This document shows, piece after piece, positions 1 through 11,325 of a stretch of 64,000 nucleotides of DNA. The position numbers and the translations under genes were made by a program. The DNA comes from Mesostigma viride (lineage: Eukaryota; Streptophyta; Mesostigmatophyceae; Mesostigmatales; Mesostigmataceae), in the NCBI GenBank assembly GCA_009746045.1, contig RPFO01000594.1, forward strand, positions 354,501 to 418,500, read 5' to 3'. The notes beneath the pieces were generated by a model that was not told the origin of the DNA, did no database searches, and saw only the letters and a list, made by a program, of their open reading frames with translations. Position 1 is the first letter of the stretch. Each line of letters begins with the position of its first letter.

Positions 1-1237
1 GGAACACTTATGGACGAAGGTGATGCATAGGTTTGGGGGTAATATTCGCCATAGCCTGGTAATTACAACGTGCATTGAGAATGTATCACGTGACTTTGGC
101 GGGAAAATTTCGCTCGCGCGCGCGCGTAATGAGATATGGCTGACAACGTGCCGCTGTCACAAAATTTTTGCGTCTCACGGCTTGAAACGGTTCAGAATGT
201 TGCTCAGAATGACGATGCATGATTTTCGTAGGTCAGGCACCGCCAGATTTATAGGGTTAGGAAAATAGAGGTAGGAAAATATGACTTTCCTGGTCGTCAG
301 TTCCAGATGAGTCATAGCTTGTCATAGGTCGATTTTCTCCCTATGGCCGGGCAATCTGCGCCAGCCCGGGCATCCAGTTTGGGTAAGGGACGTCAGCTGC
401 AGCGTTTGCTGAGAATGCGGACTAGTTTAGTGGCCATCTTTGCACGGAACATCGACCTGGTAGCCATGGTGGATCATGAAGTATGCGGCTATGGCGGCCT
501 TTGCCTGTAGAGCATCAGTATGTGTGAGATATGATCGAGGCCGGGTCCCGGCCAGCGGAATCCGGGTAGGGCATGAACGAGCCAGGTACGACAACGTATT
601 TGCGTGTTGTTTGCAGCGGAATACGTATCCCATGCATTATGAATGACGATTTTATCCATGCATATTTCAGCAAGTTCCATGCCTGTTGTAAAGAGTGGTA
701 TTAGCCCTGAAAGTGCCCAGTTTTGGGCTTTTCTTTGGAGTGTACCACTCCGTCAGTGCAGGTAGGCAACGTGTTTGTATTCCAGCACTTTTGGCAGCCT
801 TTGATAGCTTGTTATAATGCATTATTGTGCTGCATGTCATAGATAGCTGTTTTCACGCGCGTAACCCACACACATGTATGAGCACGTTATATAGGGGTAA
901 TGGGTTATCCGGGTGGTCTGACCCACTAGGAAACCCCCATTGGACTATCCAACTAAGTTGTCCAATGTTGGTATTGAGATTCCCTGCCCTCCCTGGGAAG
1001 TTAGGGGGGGGTTGACTTTTCCTTGGGGAAAAAAGATCGTCTTTTGGCCAGCTTTGACGGGAGCTATAATCCAAATGCTTTAATAAAGCCAAGGTATTAT
1101 TGCATATTCTGAAAGCCCTTGAAGTGTAGATACTCCTAGCATCTTGGTTGGGGGTATTTGGAGTTGTGGCCTGTAAGTTATGATTTTTTTCATTTTCAGG
1201 GGTATAAAAGTGCCAAAAATGGGTCAGCGGACTATGG
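1..1237. other. Intergenic, no gene recognised
   Basis: I see no convincing coding region here. Short open frames exist on both strands but show no domain, no codon bias and no splice structure. The stretch is mixed in composition and most likely holds eroded transposon sequence. Confidence 0.5.
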
Positions 1238-1278
1238 GTTAATTAATCTCGTGTCCCCGTTGGGGGACCACGGAGGCT
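1238..1278 (-). repeat. Diverged retroposon 3' hairpin with TTAATTAA tail
   Basis: On the minus strand this is a variant of the 3' hairpin that ends the ORF1-only retroposons elsewhere in the window: a CTCGTG..CCCC-loop-GGGG..CACGGAG stem next to TTAATTAA. Only the terminal hairpin is recognisable, so it would be a very short or very old copy. The match is by eye over about 35 bases. Confidence 0.4.
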
Positions 1279-2300
1279 AAACAGGTGGGGATGTGATAAG
1301 TAACTCACATATTCTCACCTTCCATACAACAACCTTGTTTTCCAGCAGGCTGAAGAGCATGACAGGCGTCTATGAGCTCGCCAGCTCCTTGCAACGGTGA
1401 TGCCGCTCCCAGGCAGCTAGGGTCCTTGACTACGCAATATAGAATGTCTACCGTGTGAAAACCTCCATACAGGAAGCGTAGCAAAGCCAGATAACTGCCC
1501 GATCCATTCTGGGTAGCTTTAGGAAGCATGGCATACGCAGCGTAAGGAAAACCATGGAAAGCTGCGGAAAATCTGATAGCACAACTGCAACAAGTGGAGA
1601 ACAAAACTGGAGCAAGAAAAACCCAGAAACGGCGCCAAAAGTTTCATGCCAGGTTCATTAAGAGCGCAAACAGACTGGGCGGTGACATGCGGCAAATCAA
1701 CGTACCACGGCCGGCATTATTTCCTACCCAGGCGCGCAAGAAAAGCCAGCCAGCCATGGATGGATTAACCGCGGATCGCGCAGGCCTGAACGAAATCATT
1801 TTAGAAATGACAGGAAATGGCCGCAGATCGAAGATGCTTAGGTTATTTTCATGGTGTCCGTTACTAAACGGCTCTTGCTGCATCAAAATAACCCACGAAT
1901 ATCGAGTTCTACCGTCGCAGGCACACATGCTAGATTATTCATCGCGGCCAAATTTGTTGGATGAGACCCCCGTGCAAATCTGTACCAACAAAGGCAGCGA
2001 ATTTGCAAATAGTGCAGATCTTGCTATGAAACATCATAATAGAACATCACTTTTAACCATCGGCTTAATTTTTTCGCCTGTCGCCCGCCGGATTAGCCAT
2101 ATTTTAACGGAACGCACGTCGCCATGGCCACCTCCGCACGGTGCGCGCACTGTGCACCACAATTTCAAAATAAGATCGCGTCGAATTGTGAAAGTTCAGA
2201 CGGGTCAGTACTTAGTAGAGATACGAAATCTGTGGCTTCAAATCGTTGCCCTGTCGTTCTGGCATCCTAGCCGCGCAAAACGTAAAAAAACCGCGGAAAA

Positions 2301-2430
2301 CACGGCATTATACGGTATTATTCGGTATTATACGTCATTATGCGCTAAAACGTATTACGTATGAAAAATTATACGCTAAAAACCAGCGCATAACGTATTA
2401 TACCGTATTATACCGTATAATACGGCGTAT
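2301..2430. repeat. AT-rich imperfect inverted repeat (foldback)
   Basis: Two arms of about 45 bases (near 2301-2345 and 2381-2430) are near reverse complements. Both are built from repeats of GTATTATAC/GTATAATAC and both meet near GCGC (ATTATGCGCT and AGCGCATAAC). The spacer is about 35 bases. It could be a small foldback MITE, and a transcript of it would form a long hairpin. No target duplication was identified. Confidence 0.6.
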
Positions 2431-2439
2431 GATTTTACA

Positions 2440-2700
2440 CTGTCGAGAACACTCCCTTCACCGTGGACGACGACTTGACCCTGCGGGCGAAGCAACAACA
2501 GCGACAGGAGCTATGGCCGACCTACCTCCAGCTCCGGCAGACCAAGGCGGGACAGCCGGCGGTGCATGTACTGGAAGGGCGCGGCCATCTATACGTCAGC
2601 CACAAGCCCTGGCACGCGACCCCAGCGACCACCGCGGCCCCAGCGACTCCAGACGCCCCAGCTTAGGGGAATACAGCAGTAGTAGTGTAGAATAGTTAGA
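2440..2700 (+). pseudogene. ORF1 C-terminal fragment of a non-LTR retroposon
   Basis: In the frame of 2463-2666 the translation contains DDDLTLRAKQQQRQELWPTY, then a basic loop and VLEGRGHLYVSH. This is the same C-terminal fold as in the copies at 33031 and 43835: an acidic turn, a helix with RR/QELWP, and a final beta hairpin. It resembles the C-terminal domain of L1-type ORF1 proteins, which bind RNA. Bases after 2666 (GGGAATACAGCAGTAGTAGT) resemble the 3' flank of the copy at 41840-42885, so the two form a subfamily distinct from the 32.6-kb copy. The fragment has no start and is a pseudogene. Confidence 0.65.
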
Positions 2701-2839
2701 CAGTGGCCCGTTGTACATGCACGCCTACTACTACAGGCACTATACCAGCTGACTGGGGTTAATTCTGAACATTAACTAATCATGTACATGTGTGCCCATG
2801 ACGCGCCACATGCACCAGATGATGCCTAGCTTTATTATT

Positions 2840-3780
2840 TAGTTATGCTGTGACTACTGACGCTGAGAAGCCATGCCTTAGCTTTCGTATAGCCATGCAT
2901 GTTGATCTTCCCTCCCCATGACAGGCTCGATCCCCCTAAGCTGGGTATAGTTTGATAGATCATGGGGGTGCAGGTGCCCTGGTGCACCTCGATCAAGTGT
3001 CGTTTACATTCCCACCCTTGCAGGATGTAGCCATATGCCCCTTCTCTGGGATATGTGCTACATTTACTCCCAATTCCGAGTAATGTTCCTTAATTAATTT
3101 ATGCACTACGGGGGTTCCTCCCCCTCAATATAGTGGGGAAAACATAGATGAGGTACTGCTGCCATTCGTCACACAGGACGTCATATAAGTCACATGTCAC
3201 ATCGATCATATAAGGAGTGCCCAGTTTCCATCTTTGAAGGAGCGAACGGCAGTCGTCATTTCCCTGGCATCTGTCACTGCAGATCGTGAAAAAAGGGGGG
3301 CTTGATTGCCACTTGTGGATGGAACCCCATGCAACATCCACTTCCCAAGAACCAATGGGATGACTCTAGTGTAACCAGAGGTCTTCCCCAGGTGCTTAGG
3401 ACCCGATGTTTCGCCACTACTGACCTGGGCCAGAGCAGCCGGCTGCCAGGTACCTGTGAGTGCCACATAATGGTGGTAAGCACAGGCAACTGACAAGGGA
3501 GAACTGGTTCTCCACTTGATTTGCACTTGGCGAATGGGTGGACTGCCCATCGCCCTACCACAGGCCCTGGGACCGTATGGCAGCATATAAGACACAACAG
3601 GCACAGTAACAGGACTATGACTGTCACACGTTTCATGCACATGAACATGTACAGGGTAACCATGAACATGACCCAGCACCATGGCAATGCCATGTACAAG
3701 TACAGTCACCATGACTTGTGCACAATGACGCACGTGTGAAGGATATGACAGCTCACCTCCCAAGAGACGAGCTAACGAAA
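2840..3780. other. No gene recognised; probably copia 3' LTR region
   Basis: This lies downstream (minus strand) of the old copia coding end at 4040, so it should contain that element's 3' untranslated region and 3' LTR. I could not place LTR ends because no second LTR is visible. It is rich in CATG-containing words around 3590-3720. Confidence 0.35.
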
Positions 3781-4039
3781 TTCATTAGGAGAGACAAAGT
3801 CAAAGAGACTCAATTTATTCACAATAAAACAGGGCTTATTACAAGGCATACAGGGCTCAGCTCCCCCCCGTGGTGAGCGAGTGCTGATGATAAGACCTCC
3901 CGTGGCCTGAGCCAGGGTCTGGGTACCCATACCCCCTGACAGGGGTTATAACCGAATAGTGTACGGGTGGGGATCGAGACTATCCACCCTCCCTGCGGAG
4001 GGGTGGACTAGGTGTCTACTGGCGGGGCAGGCTCAGTGG

Positions 4040-4143
4040 CCTGCTTGGGCCGTAGGGGTCTATCATGTGATAGAGCAGTTGATACTGCTCAGGTGCCAGC
4101 TGGGGCACCTTGGTCAACGCATCCGCTGCGTTATGTAGCCTTG
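4040..4143 (-). pseudogene. Copia RNase H C-terminus, left of the chromovirus insertion
   Basis: On the minus strand the translation reads LHNAADALTKVPQLAPEQY, followed by QLLYHMI. This is the last RNase H motif (the Asp of ADALTK) and the tail of a Ty1/copia polyprotein. It is the continuation of the fragment at 20284-20690. Removing the chromovirus and one copy of its CCTTG duplication rejoins the frame without a gap. It belongs to a different copia family from the intact element at 46.5 kb, whose tail reads ADALTKLPHKSAEQY. Confidence 0.85.
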
Positions 4144-4811
4144 TGTTACACCCCGATCCGGATGGTGCGAAAGATCTAATCTAACAATAAGGTGCAGCTT
4201 AATAAGCCGGCATAGCCGCGCATCCGCGTACCGCGATAGCAAGCACAGATCGCAGTAAATTGACTAACTGAGCAGCGGTTTATCCTCAGCTAGGCCTTAT
4301 AGCATGATTAATTAATCTAGCTATATAACACGGCATGTCATGAGGCAAATGACATCCGGATTAGTGCCCCTTGGTCTGAGAGAGTCGTCAACACTCGTTT
4401 CATTAATCATCAAACCAAAGAGAGAGAGTCCATCGTCCACAGACCAATTTCACCTAGCTGGGCTACCAAGCTGGCAAGTTGGTGTGCAGGCGCGCCGACA
4501 TGCGCGCCGATCTTCCAGATACTGCCGTCAAGCCCCAATAGGTTCTGTATGACGTCTAGGGCCGGCCCGGCCCCTAGAAGATCTCGTACTTCTGGCTAGG
4601 CCCAAAATAACTGGTCCGAAACACACAAAGTACCAAATGAACACACAAAGTCCCGAACTTAGGACAAATTCCCAAATAAGTCCCGAATTGAGTCCTATAG
4701 TCTGGCGGACTATGAAAGCAAGCTATCGAAAGTCCCAAACGAATAACAAATGACTTTCGACTTATTTATTGAAGGCATTGTTACGCCCATACAAAGGTCT
4801 GGGCCGTAACA
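4144..4811 (-). repeat. Chromovirus 3' LTR
   Basis: 668 bases with TGTTAC..GTAACA ends. It matches 19613-20283 nearly base for base. The main differences are a missing CATG after GGTCTG and a few substitutions. Flanked outside by CCTTG. Confidence 0.93.
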
Positions 4812-4826
4812 CTCCTCCCTTCCCCA
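4812..4826 (-). promoter_or_regulatory. Polypurine tract (plus-strand primer)
   Basis: On the minus strand GGGGAAGGGAGGAG directly precedes the 3' LTR start TGTTACGG. This position and composition are what is expected of the plus-strand priming site, and it fixes the orientation of the element. Confidence 0.85.
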
Positions 4827-5143
4827 GGGGACGATAGCTATATCGTCCAGGCTTGGGGCGCACGCAACAAGACAATTAACACAAACAAACAAACAAGAAA
4901 AAAAGAAGCTCTTGCAAGCAAAACAAGCAACACACAAAAGCGACAATTGCCCAGGCTGGGCAGTCAGCTATAGAGAACAATAGTACAAAATCGGCCATGG
5001 GGATGCTATGTCCCAACCCCTGTTCGCCAGCGGGTTAGTAAAGCCAATTCTCCCCGGCGTTGCCACACAAGGACAATTCCTTGATAGCCGATGGGATGCT
5101 GTCGCCATCCCGTTGCAATCCATCCATGAGGAGGTCGCGACCC

Positions 5144-5938
5144 TCACATTCCTCCAATGCTGGGGCCCACCCCTCCCGACCGCGCCTTCCGTTGACGATA
5201 CTCGTGGAGTACCTGGCGACCCTGCTCACCAATTTCCTCGAGGATCTTCCCGGGGTTAGCGAGGTGATCCGCATTGTATGCGAGCTGGTATTCGTTCACG
5301 TTGGTGCGCGTTTGAGCGAGGTCTACCCACGTCCCGGTGGGCCAGTACGACATGAATGCGGCCAGGTATTGCGGGTGCGTGAACATGATTGTGCCCGCGT
5401 TCCAATCAATAACCCCACATCCATGCTCCGCAAAGAAACCTCCCGCCATGGTCAACACTACGACGCGCACCTGGAGAGCGTTGAAGCGAAAGCCCGGAGC
5501 CCTCACAAAGTTGGGCACAACCCAGTCGAGGAATGCCTCTCCCTCGCACGGAGCATACTTGGGACAGTCAACCTTTCGAGGTTTACCATCTAACATGTAT
5601 TTTGGCAGCTCCCGCTTGGGGCCGTAACGCGTACCAGAACCCTCTGGCGTCGATCCTAGGCAGTCCTGGGGTCGCGGGGCCGCCCTCCCTGGGTGCAAGT
5701 CGAAGCAGACTAGCTCGCGCATGGAGCCTCGCTCCACATACGCATGAGTTCCTGCCTCAAAGTGCAGCGGTTGCGGTCGATGATAGTCCGCGCTGTCGAC
5801 GGCCACGAACGGCGATGGTGGGAGTTCAATGTGGACGGGAACTCCCCGAAACTCGCGTAAGGGGCGTACTCGCTGTGGGCCGGGAAACGCGCTGACGTAA
5901 GCGCCCACCGTCCATGGCGCCGGTCGAGCCACCGCCCG
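5144..5938 (-). CDS. Chromovirus third ORF, C-terminal part (unknown function)
   Basis: An uninterrupted frame of about 262 residues lies between pol and the 3' LTR on the minus strand. It is rich in aromatic and small residues (PNFVRAPGFRFNALQV, WNAGTIMFTHPQYLAAFMSY, YNADHLANPGKILEE). I see no signal peptide, transmembrane segment or zinc motif, and I do not recognise the fold. The frame runs on into 10863-11325 once the TIR element at 5941-10858 and one TA are removed, so the intact protein was about 410 residues. An extra ORF after pol is known in some gypsy lineages (env-like or antisense genes), but nothing visible supports an envelope. Its open frame in an otherwise broken element is notable. 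Confidence 0.55.
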   Translation of the reverse strand, partial: RAVARPAPWTVGAYVSAFPGPQRVRPLREFRGVPVHIELPPSPFVAVDSADYHRPQPLHFEAGTHAYVERGSMRELVCFDLHPGRAAPRPQDCLGSTPEGSGTRYGPKRELPKYMLDGKPRKVDCPKYAPCEGEAFLDWVVPNFVRAPGFRFNALQVRVVVLTMAGGFFAEHGCGVIDWNAGTIMFTHPQYLAAFMSYWPTGTWVDLAQTRTNVNEYQLAYNADHLANPGKILEEIGEQGRQVLHEYRQRKARSGGVGPSIGGM

Positions 5939-7129
5939 TACAGTACCAACCCGCGGTAACGCAACTAGTTACGCAACAATGGTACTTTCCACGGCGACCG
6001 ATCGAATGTTTGTTGCGTAACTACCAAGGACCGATACGGCCCAAAGTGGTGGCGAATTTCGTAAGGCGAATTTCTTACTTGAAGTTCCGCACGAGACAGA
6101 CTGACTGACTTGTTACGAGCTGACCACCGGCCCAACACGTAATGTACCTACAGAAGTACAGAACGTAAAAGGGGCCTGGCTGTGTAGTGTATACGTGCGA
6201 AGGTGGCCATGGCGGTGCGCGTTCCATGAAAACTTGCCTAATTTGTCGGCCGAAATGCAAAAAAGTTATGGAGATCGATGCTGTATGAAAGATACTCCAA
6301 AAGATGTTTTGTTGACGAAATATGCATTAGGTATGAAAGACCGCTGCCCTTCTTTAACCCACGGTTGCGAGGGGGTCTGATTCGCAAATCTGGCCGCGAT
6401 GAATATATTAGATTGGCTTCTTGCCAGAGTGATAGCCAAGATTCCTGGTATTGAACGACGCAGAAGGGAGGGGTTTAAAGTGAGGAAATAGGAATCAAGC
6501 GAATTAGCTTTGATTTGTGGCCATTTCCGGTTTCCTTCGGAGGTAAAGTAAGCAGGCCTGCGCGAAGCGCATTCCAGCCTGCCATGGTTAACTCGCTTTC
6601 CTCGCGTGCCAGGCAGGTAATCAGGCCTGCTGCGGAAGGCTCTTTTTCTGCACCTCATCTACCAATCTGTTTGCGCTTGAACAGTCCGTTATGGCTTGGT
6701 TTTAGCGTCATCTCCGGGATGTTCTTACCGTTTTGTTCGCCGTTTTGTTTCCTCGCCAAATTTCCCGCAGCTTTTGCTATTTTGACTAACGTTTCCGGTG
6801 GCGTGCTTGTAAGATTGTCGAGAACTGGCCAGGAAGACATTGATTTTGCTGCACGTGCTTCATTTATTTTTTAAAGTTTGTATTAGAGAGTCTATATTGC
6901 GTAGTCAGGAAACCGACCTGACCTGCCTGGTGGCGGCGTCCTTGTTCCAAGAAGCGTGCAAAAGACTGGTCAGTTTCTAGGCGTCATTGCTGTTATTAAC
7001 GGCATTGCTACATTTTAATCAGATTTTACTTTTCTCAGCATGCCATCTGCAAATTTTGTGGTCCATGCCTTACATGCATTCAGGCGTGCTGAATGCCTTG
7101 TAATCCATAAGCCCCGTGCTTTGTGGATG

Positions 7130-7725
7130 GTGGTTGGACATTACTGTAGGAGGTGATGGCGTATGTGCGTGGATGGTGCTTGAATGGTGGGGGGCTGCAG
7201 CAATGCGTGTGTGGATGGTGGTTGGATGGCGAGGGATTGCTGCCATGCATGCACTAATGGTTGTTTGATGGTGGTGGGCTGCAGCCATGTGTGCGTGGAT
7301 GATGGTTGGATGGTGGGGGGTTGCAGCCATGTGTTGTGCGTGGATGGTGGTTGGATTGTGGGGGGTTCAGCCATGCATGCGTGGATGGTGGTTGGATGGT
7401 GAGGTTTTGCTGCCATGCATGCGTGCCGATGGTGGTTTGATGGTGGGGGGTTGCAGCCATGTGTGCGTGGATGGTGGTTGGAAGATGGGGGGTTGCAGCC
7501 ATGTGTGCGTGGATGGTGGTTGGATGGTGGGGGGTGCAGCCATGCATGCGTGGATGGTGGTTGGATGGTGGGGGGATGCTGCCATGCATGCATTAATGGT
7601 TGTTTGATGGTGGTGGGCTGCAGCCATGTGTGCGTGGATGATGGTTTGATAGTGGGGGGTTGCAGCCATGCGTGCGTGGATGGTAGTTGGATGATGGGGG
7701 TGTATGGAGTCCTTGATGGTGGGGA
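7130..7725 (+). repeat. G-rich minisatellite
   Basis: About 14 imperfect copies of a unit of about 40 bases built on GGATGGTGGTTGGATGG plus GTTGCAGCCATG. Runs of GGGGGG suggest G-quadruplex potential. The open frames within it are low-complexity shadows. The complementary version is at 8125-8312. Confidence 0.9.
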
Positions 7726-7812
7726 TGTAGGGACTTCTTGATACTTCTAAGTCATGGATTATAATTAATGGATTAAAGTAAGCTTACTGATTAAATGAGA
7801 CGAAATTTAGTT

Positions 7813-8078
7813 CAATTGACAATTGACAATTGACAATTCAATTGACCATTCAATTGACAATTCAATTGACAATTCAATTGACAATTCAATTGACAACTCA
7901 ATTGACAATTCAATTGACAATTCAATTCAATCAATTCAATTCAATTCAATTCAATTCAATTCAATTCAATTCAATTCAATTCAATTCAATTCAATTCAAT
8001 TCAATTCAATTCAAGTCAATTCAAGTCAAGTCAAGTCAGTTCAGTTCAATTCAATTCTATTCAATTTAAATAATTCAA
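7813..8078 (+). repeat. AATTCAATTGAC and (TTCAA)n microsatellite
   Basis: A 15-base unit (CAATTGACAATTCAA) is repeated about seven times and passes into a nearly pure (TTCAA)n run from about 7921 to 8020, which then decays. It sits at the centre of a large inverted arrangement of minisatellites. Confidence 0.92.
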
Positions 8079-8124
8079 TTCAACTTCGCATAGTCTAGCC
8101 GTAAATTTCCTGGATCATGAACAA

Positions 8125-8312
8125 TGGGCAGTTGCAACCACCATCCATGCACGCATGGCTGCACCCCCCCACCATCCCACCACCATCCACGCATGCATGG
8201 CTGCAACCCCCCACCATCCCACCACCATCCATGCACACATGGCAGCAAATCCTCACCATCCAACCACTATTTATCCACGCACGCTAGCTGCAGCCCCCAA
8301 CCATCCAACCAT
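8125..8312 (-). repeat. Inverted copy of the G-rich minisatellite
   Basis: Four to five units of the same minisatellite as 7130-7725 but on the opposite strand (CCACCATCCACGCATGCATGG). Together the two arrays form a potential giant hairpin with the (TTCAA)n tract in its loop. Confidence 0.85.
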
Positions 8313-8318
8313 CACAAC

Positions 8319-8336
8319 CCTAAACCCTAAACAGTT
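8319..8336. repeat. Short telomere-like repeat (CCCTAAA)2
   Basis: AACCCTAAACCCTAAAC is two units of the plant-type telomere repeat. It is too short to be more than suggestive; it may be chance or a scar of end repair. Confidence 0.5.
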
Positions 8337-9189
8337 GTAAGCCCAGCTCAGCATCTTATAATCCTCCTCCTCCTGGCTAAACTGTTTATTTTGACATGAC
8401 ATGGCCAGCATACTGACTGGCACATTATGCCCATGGTTTGTCACCAAGATTTTCTATCACCCGTATAAGCTTGAAAGCACCCTTGAAGCAGCCCATGGCC
8501 AAACAATCACGCAATATGAACGTAGCAAAAGAATAAATAACATCTATGAATGTTATTCAACGCATTTAGCGTTAGAAACATGCACTACCACACCATGGTG
8601 TGGCATTTGCATGGTAAAAAAAGAGGGCTTTAGAGAGGGCCAGGCAACGGTCGAGAAAGATCATCAAGGCTGAAAAGTGACAACGCCTCACAAGATTAAA
8701 TTCATTTACAAACGTCAGGAAACCATGGGGAACGATAAACCAGCCATACCTTGCATGGCTAACGTTACCTTGGCCCAGGCAGTGCCCGCAAAAGCGGCAC
8801 TTTGCGGCACACAAGCTGTGATGTGACAGAGTGGTCAAAATCGTCAAATCTTTACTGCCGCTGCCTATATTCAACGACGATGCATGATAACAAGTAATTA
8901 AATAAACCTAGACACCCGCCGGGTTGCGCCGTAAAGCACTTGTAGTAATCAATTCCGTCGAACCTGCCTGATCGCAGTTTTTCCCAGCAAGAACACTGAC
9001 GGCACGTGGTAAATCGCATCCCCGCGAGCTAAAAATTGATCCGAATCATATTTGGGACGTATAAGCTCTATTTCCTGAGTTTGGCCGGGAAATTCGTCCG
9101 CAAACGTACAGTAAATTGCAAGCACGGGTGCAAAGCCGCCATGGCTAAGTCGTGCATTTCCGAAACGCGCACGGTGCCAATTCACGCAC

Positions 9190-9600
9190 TTCAGGTTGCA
9201 CGGTGTGGTCGTGCGATTCTGAGAAGTGCGCACCCGGGGGGAAACCGGCCCCTTGCGCACTCCCTAGTTACGCACTCCCTAGTAAAGTCGATAGATTGCG
9301 TACCTACACCTTTGGAAATGGCATTGTTTTCTTTCAAACGCACACTCCAGGTTGCGCGCGGTGTGGTTGTGCGATTCTGAGAAGTGCGCACCCGGGGGGA
9401 AACCGGCCCCTTGCGCACTCCCTAGTTACGCACTCCCTAGTAAAGTCGATAGATTGCGTACCTACACCTTTGGAAATGGCATTGTTTTCTTTCAAACGCA
9501 CACTCCAGGTTGCGCGCGGTGTGGTCGTGCGATTCTGAGAAGTGCGCACCCGGGGGAAAACCGGCCCCTTGAGCACGCAAGTCGGTAGATTGCGTACCTT
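9190..9600 (+). repeat. Tandem repeat, unit about 157 bp, about 2.6 copies
   Basis: The phrase GATTCTGAGAAGTGCGCACC returns near 9217, 9376 and 9533, and the intervening sequence is almost identical, including CCTAGTTACGCACTCCCTAG. The high identity suggests recent duplication inside the TIR element. Confidence 0.9.
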
Positions 9601-10068
9601 GGGAGACGGCATTATTAGTACTTACATATGTGTCAGAGACGGTATTAGTACATAAGTGTCAGATGAGGGTACACATGTATCGGCTTCGTTGTGGATCACG
9701 CCACTAAAATGACTAAATACAGTAAGCTTACATACCAAGCGCCGACACTTAAGCGTGTGGCATGGCAGTACATAGACCGAAGTGGAGCGTGACCCACAAC
9801 GACGTTGTGGGTCACGCCACCAGCTACATACCAACGACACTTAGCGTGTGGCAGACTGGTAGTAGAGCATGTACCGGGCTGTTTCTACTACATAATACAC
9901 CCGGCGTGTACACCTGTGTACACCCGTAGTGTACACCCGTGTGCACCCACTTACAGGCGGACTTGTGGATGATCAATTATATTTGTTCCTTTTAAAAATG
10001 ATGATTTAATGTTTATAAATTGCAAGCTAAGATCAAGTGATAATGTATTGTAATTGTTGTACTATCTC

Positions 10069-10150
10069 CGACAGGACAACAGCTATCTATCAATGACCGA
10101 CAGGACAAACAGCTATCTATCATCATTGATAGATAGCTGTTGTCCTGTCG
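10069..10150. repeat. Perfect 28-base inverted repeat
   Basis: The arms 10069-10096 and 10123-10150 are exact reverse complements (starting CGACAGGACAACAGC). The 26-base spacer holds another near-direct copy of the left arm. It would fold into a stable cruciform or hairpin inside the TIR element. Confidence 0.9.
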
Positions 10151-10862
10151 TACGTACACGTGTATGTAGTATGTAATGCGTGCGCCGGACGAGGGTACAC
10201 GCCGGTTCACGATGATCAAGTGTGAAAAATACGTACACCGCGCCCACAAATTTTTTGGTACATGCACGTTATGCACGTCCGATCCACGATTAGTACTTAA
10301 CATATTAATGTGAGGATTTCGCACAAGCCATCGTCAATGATGCTATGCTTTCAGTACATATAAACAGTCCAAGCGAACACATTATATTTCATGAGCCTGT
10401 CGGGCAAAATTAGATTTGGCGTGTATGCCAAATTTTAACACGTCGATATGCCATGGCGGACCTGGTACTACGTACTGTACGTACCGGTGGCAGCCCTTCC
10501 GCACCTTTCGTAAATACGAGGAAGCCAGACGTAATAACTGAGGATCGATCGATTTCAGACTTCTGACTTCCGCCGCATCCTTTTTAACCGCAACGCGTCA
10601 GTTCATTATTGGCCCCTACATCGAGGGTACCCCATGTTTGTTGCGTTTCTCCCTCGTTGCGGAACCGCAAAATCGGTGAGTGCCTTTTGCGGAACTGGCT
10701 ATGGCGATTCTTCCTGACCCCGTATCTTTCTGTAGACATAAGCTTTTACGCAACGGAAGGTGGCGTTGGGTAGCCCTACACTTCCTTCATATAAATACGT
10801 CATTTAATTTTTTTTTTATTAGTTGCGTAACTAGTTGCGTTACCGCGGGTTGGTACTGTAAA

Positions 10863-11325
10863 GCCCACCGCTGGTATCGGGCCACGCCTCTCTGGTAATA
10901 TGGGCGCGGGACGTCTCCACGCGGGCCACCCGCTCGGAGTAAGTTCGCGCTTCTCAGCGCGGACTCTGGGAATCCGCAGAGATGCTGCCCGCCGACATCT
11001 CGTTCGTACATGCGCGACGTCTAACTTCTCGTTGGGCATCCGGTTCCAATTTGGGCCGTTTCTGGTTGCGCCCGATATCCTCGGAATCCAGCTTAGTCGG
11101 GTAGGTCGAGCCGCCCGTTGGCCGGGTCGGTCCCGTCCCGACAAGAACCGTCATCCCCCCCGTTCCTTGGGTCCAAATGGTTCGCACGGCATCACCGTCC
11201 CGTTGTTGGATCGGTGTCACCGCAGGTGTGACAGAACCGCCCGTTCGCCGAGTCGGCCCTGTTTGCACCTGGCGTTGATCAGGAGTCTTAGGCTCCGCCA
11301 CTGGCTGCGGGACGTTCATGTCCAT
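10863..11325 (-). CDS. Chromovirus third ORF, N-terminal part
   Basis: On the minus strand, downstream of the pol stop at 11599, an open frame starts at 11325 (MDMNVPQPVAEPKTPD). It is Thr-, Gly- and Arg-rich and looks disordered (GPTRRTGGS, GTGPTRPTGGS), then basic (PDAQREVRRRACTNE). It needs one frame change near 10970 to join the frame entering the TA insertion site and the 5144-5938 segment. I recognise no domain. It could be a nucleic-acid-binding accessory protein, which is an inference from composition only. Confidence 0.45.

Larger units (their letters stand above)
5941..10858. mobile_element. TA-flanked TIR DNA transposon, non-autonomous (4.9 kb)
   Basis: A perfect 37-base terminal inverted repeat (5941-5977 and 10822-10858) starts CAGTACCAACCCGCGG and is flanked on both sides by TA. 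A TA target and a CAGT start are typical of the Tc1/mariner superfamily, which is an inference because no transposase is visible. TTGCGTAA-like words recur just inside both ends (about 6009-6024, 10627 and 10750) and may be transposase sites. The interior is mostly minisatellites and foldbacks. It interrupts the chromovirus third ORF, so it is younger than the chromovirus. Confidence 0.88.

Noticed and set aside
1594..2364. 256-codon open frame on the plus strand
   Set aside because: No domain, biased or repetitive composition at its end (it runs into the AT foldback), no neighbours or splice sites. Likely chance.
7070..7741. Several ORFs in the G-rich minisatellite
   Set aside because: Tandem-repeat artefacts, open in four frames, no start context.
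8319..8336. True interstitial telomere
   Set aside because: Only two CCCTAAA units; too short to distinguish from chance.
5144..11325. Envelope gene in the chromovirus third ORF
   Set aside because: No signal peptide, hydrophobic membrane segment or cleavage site is visible.
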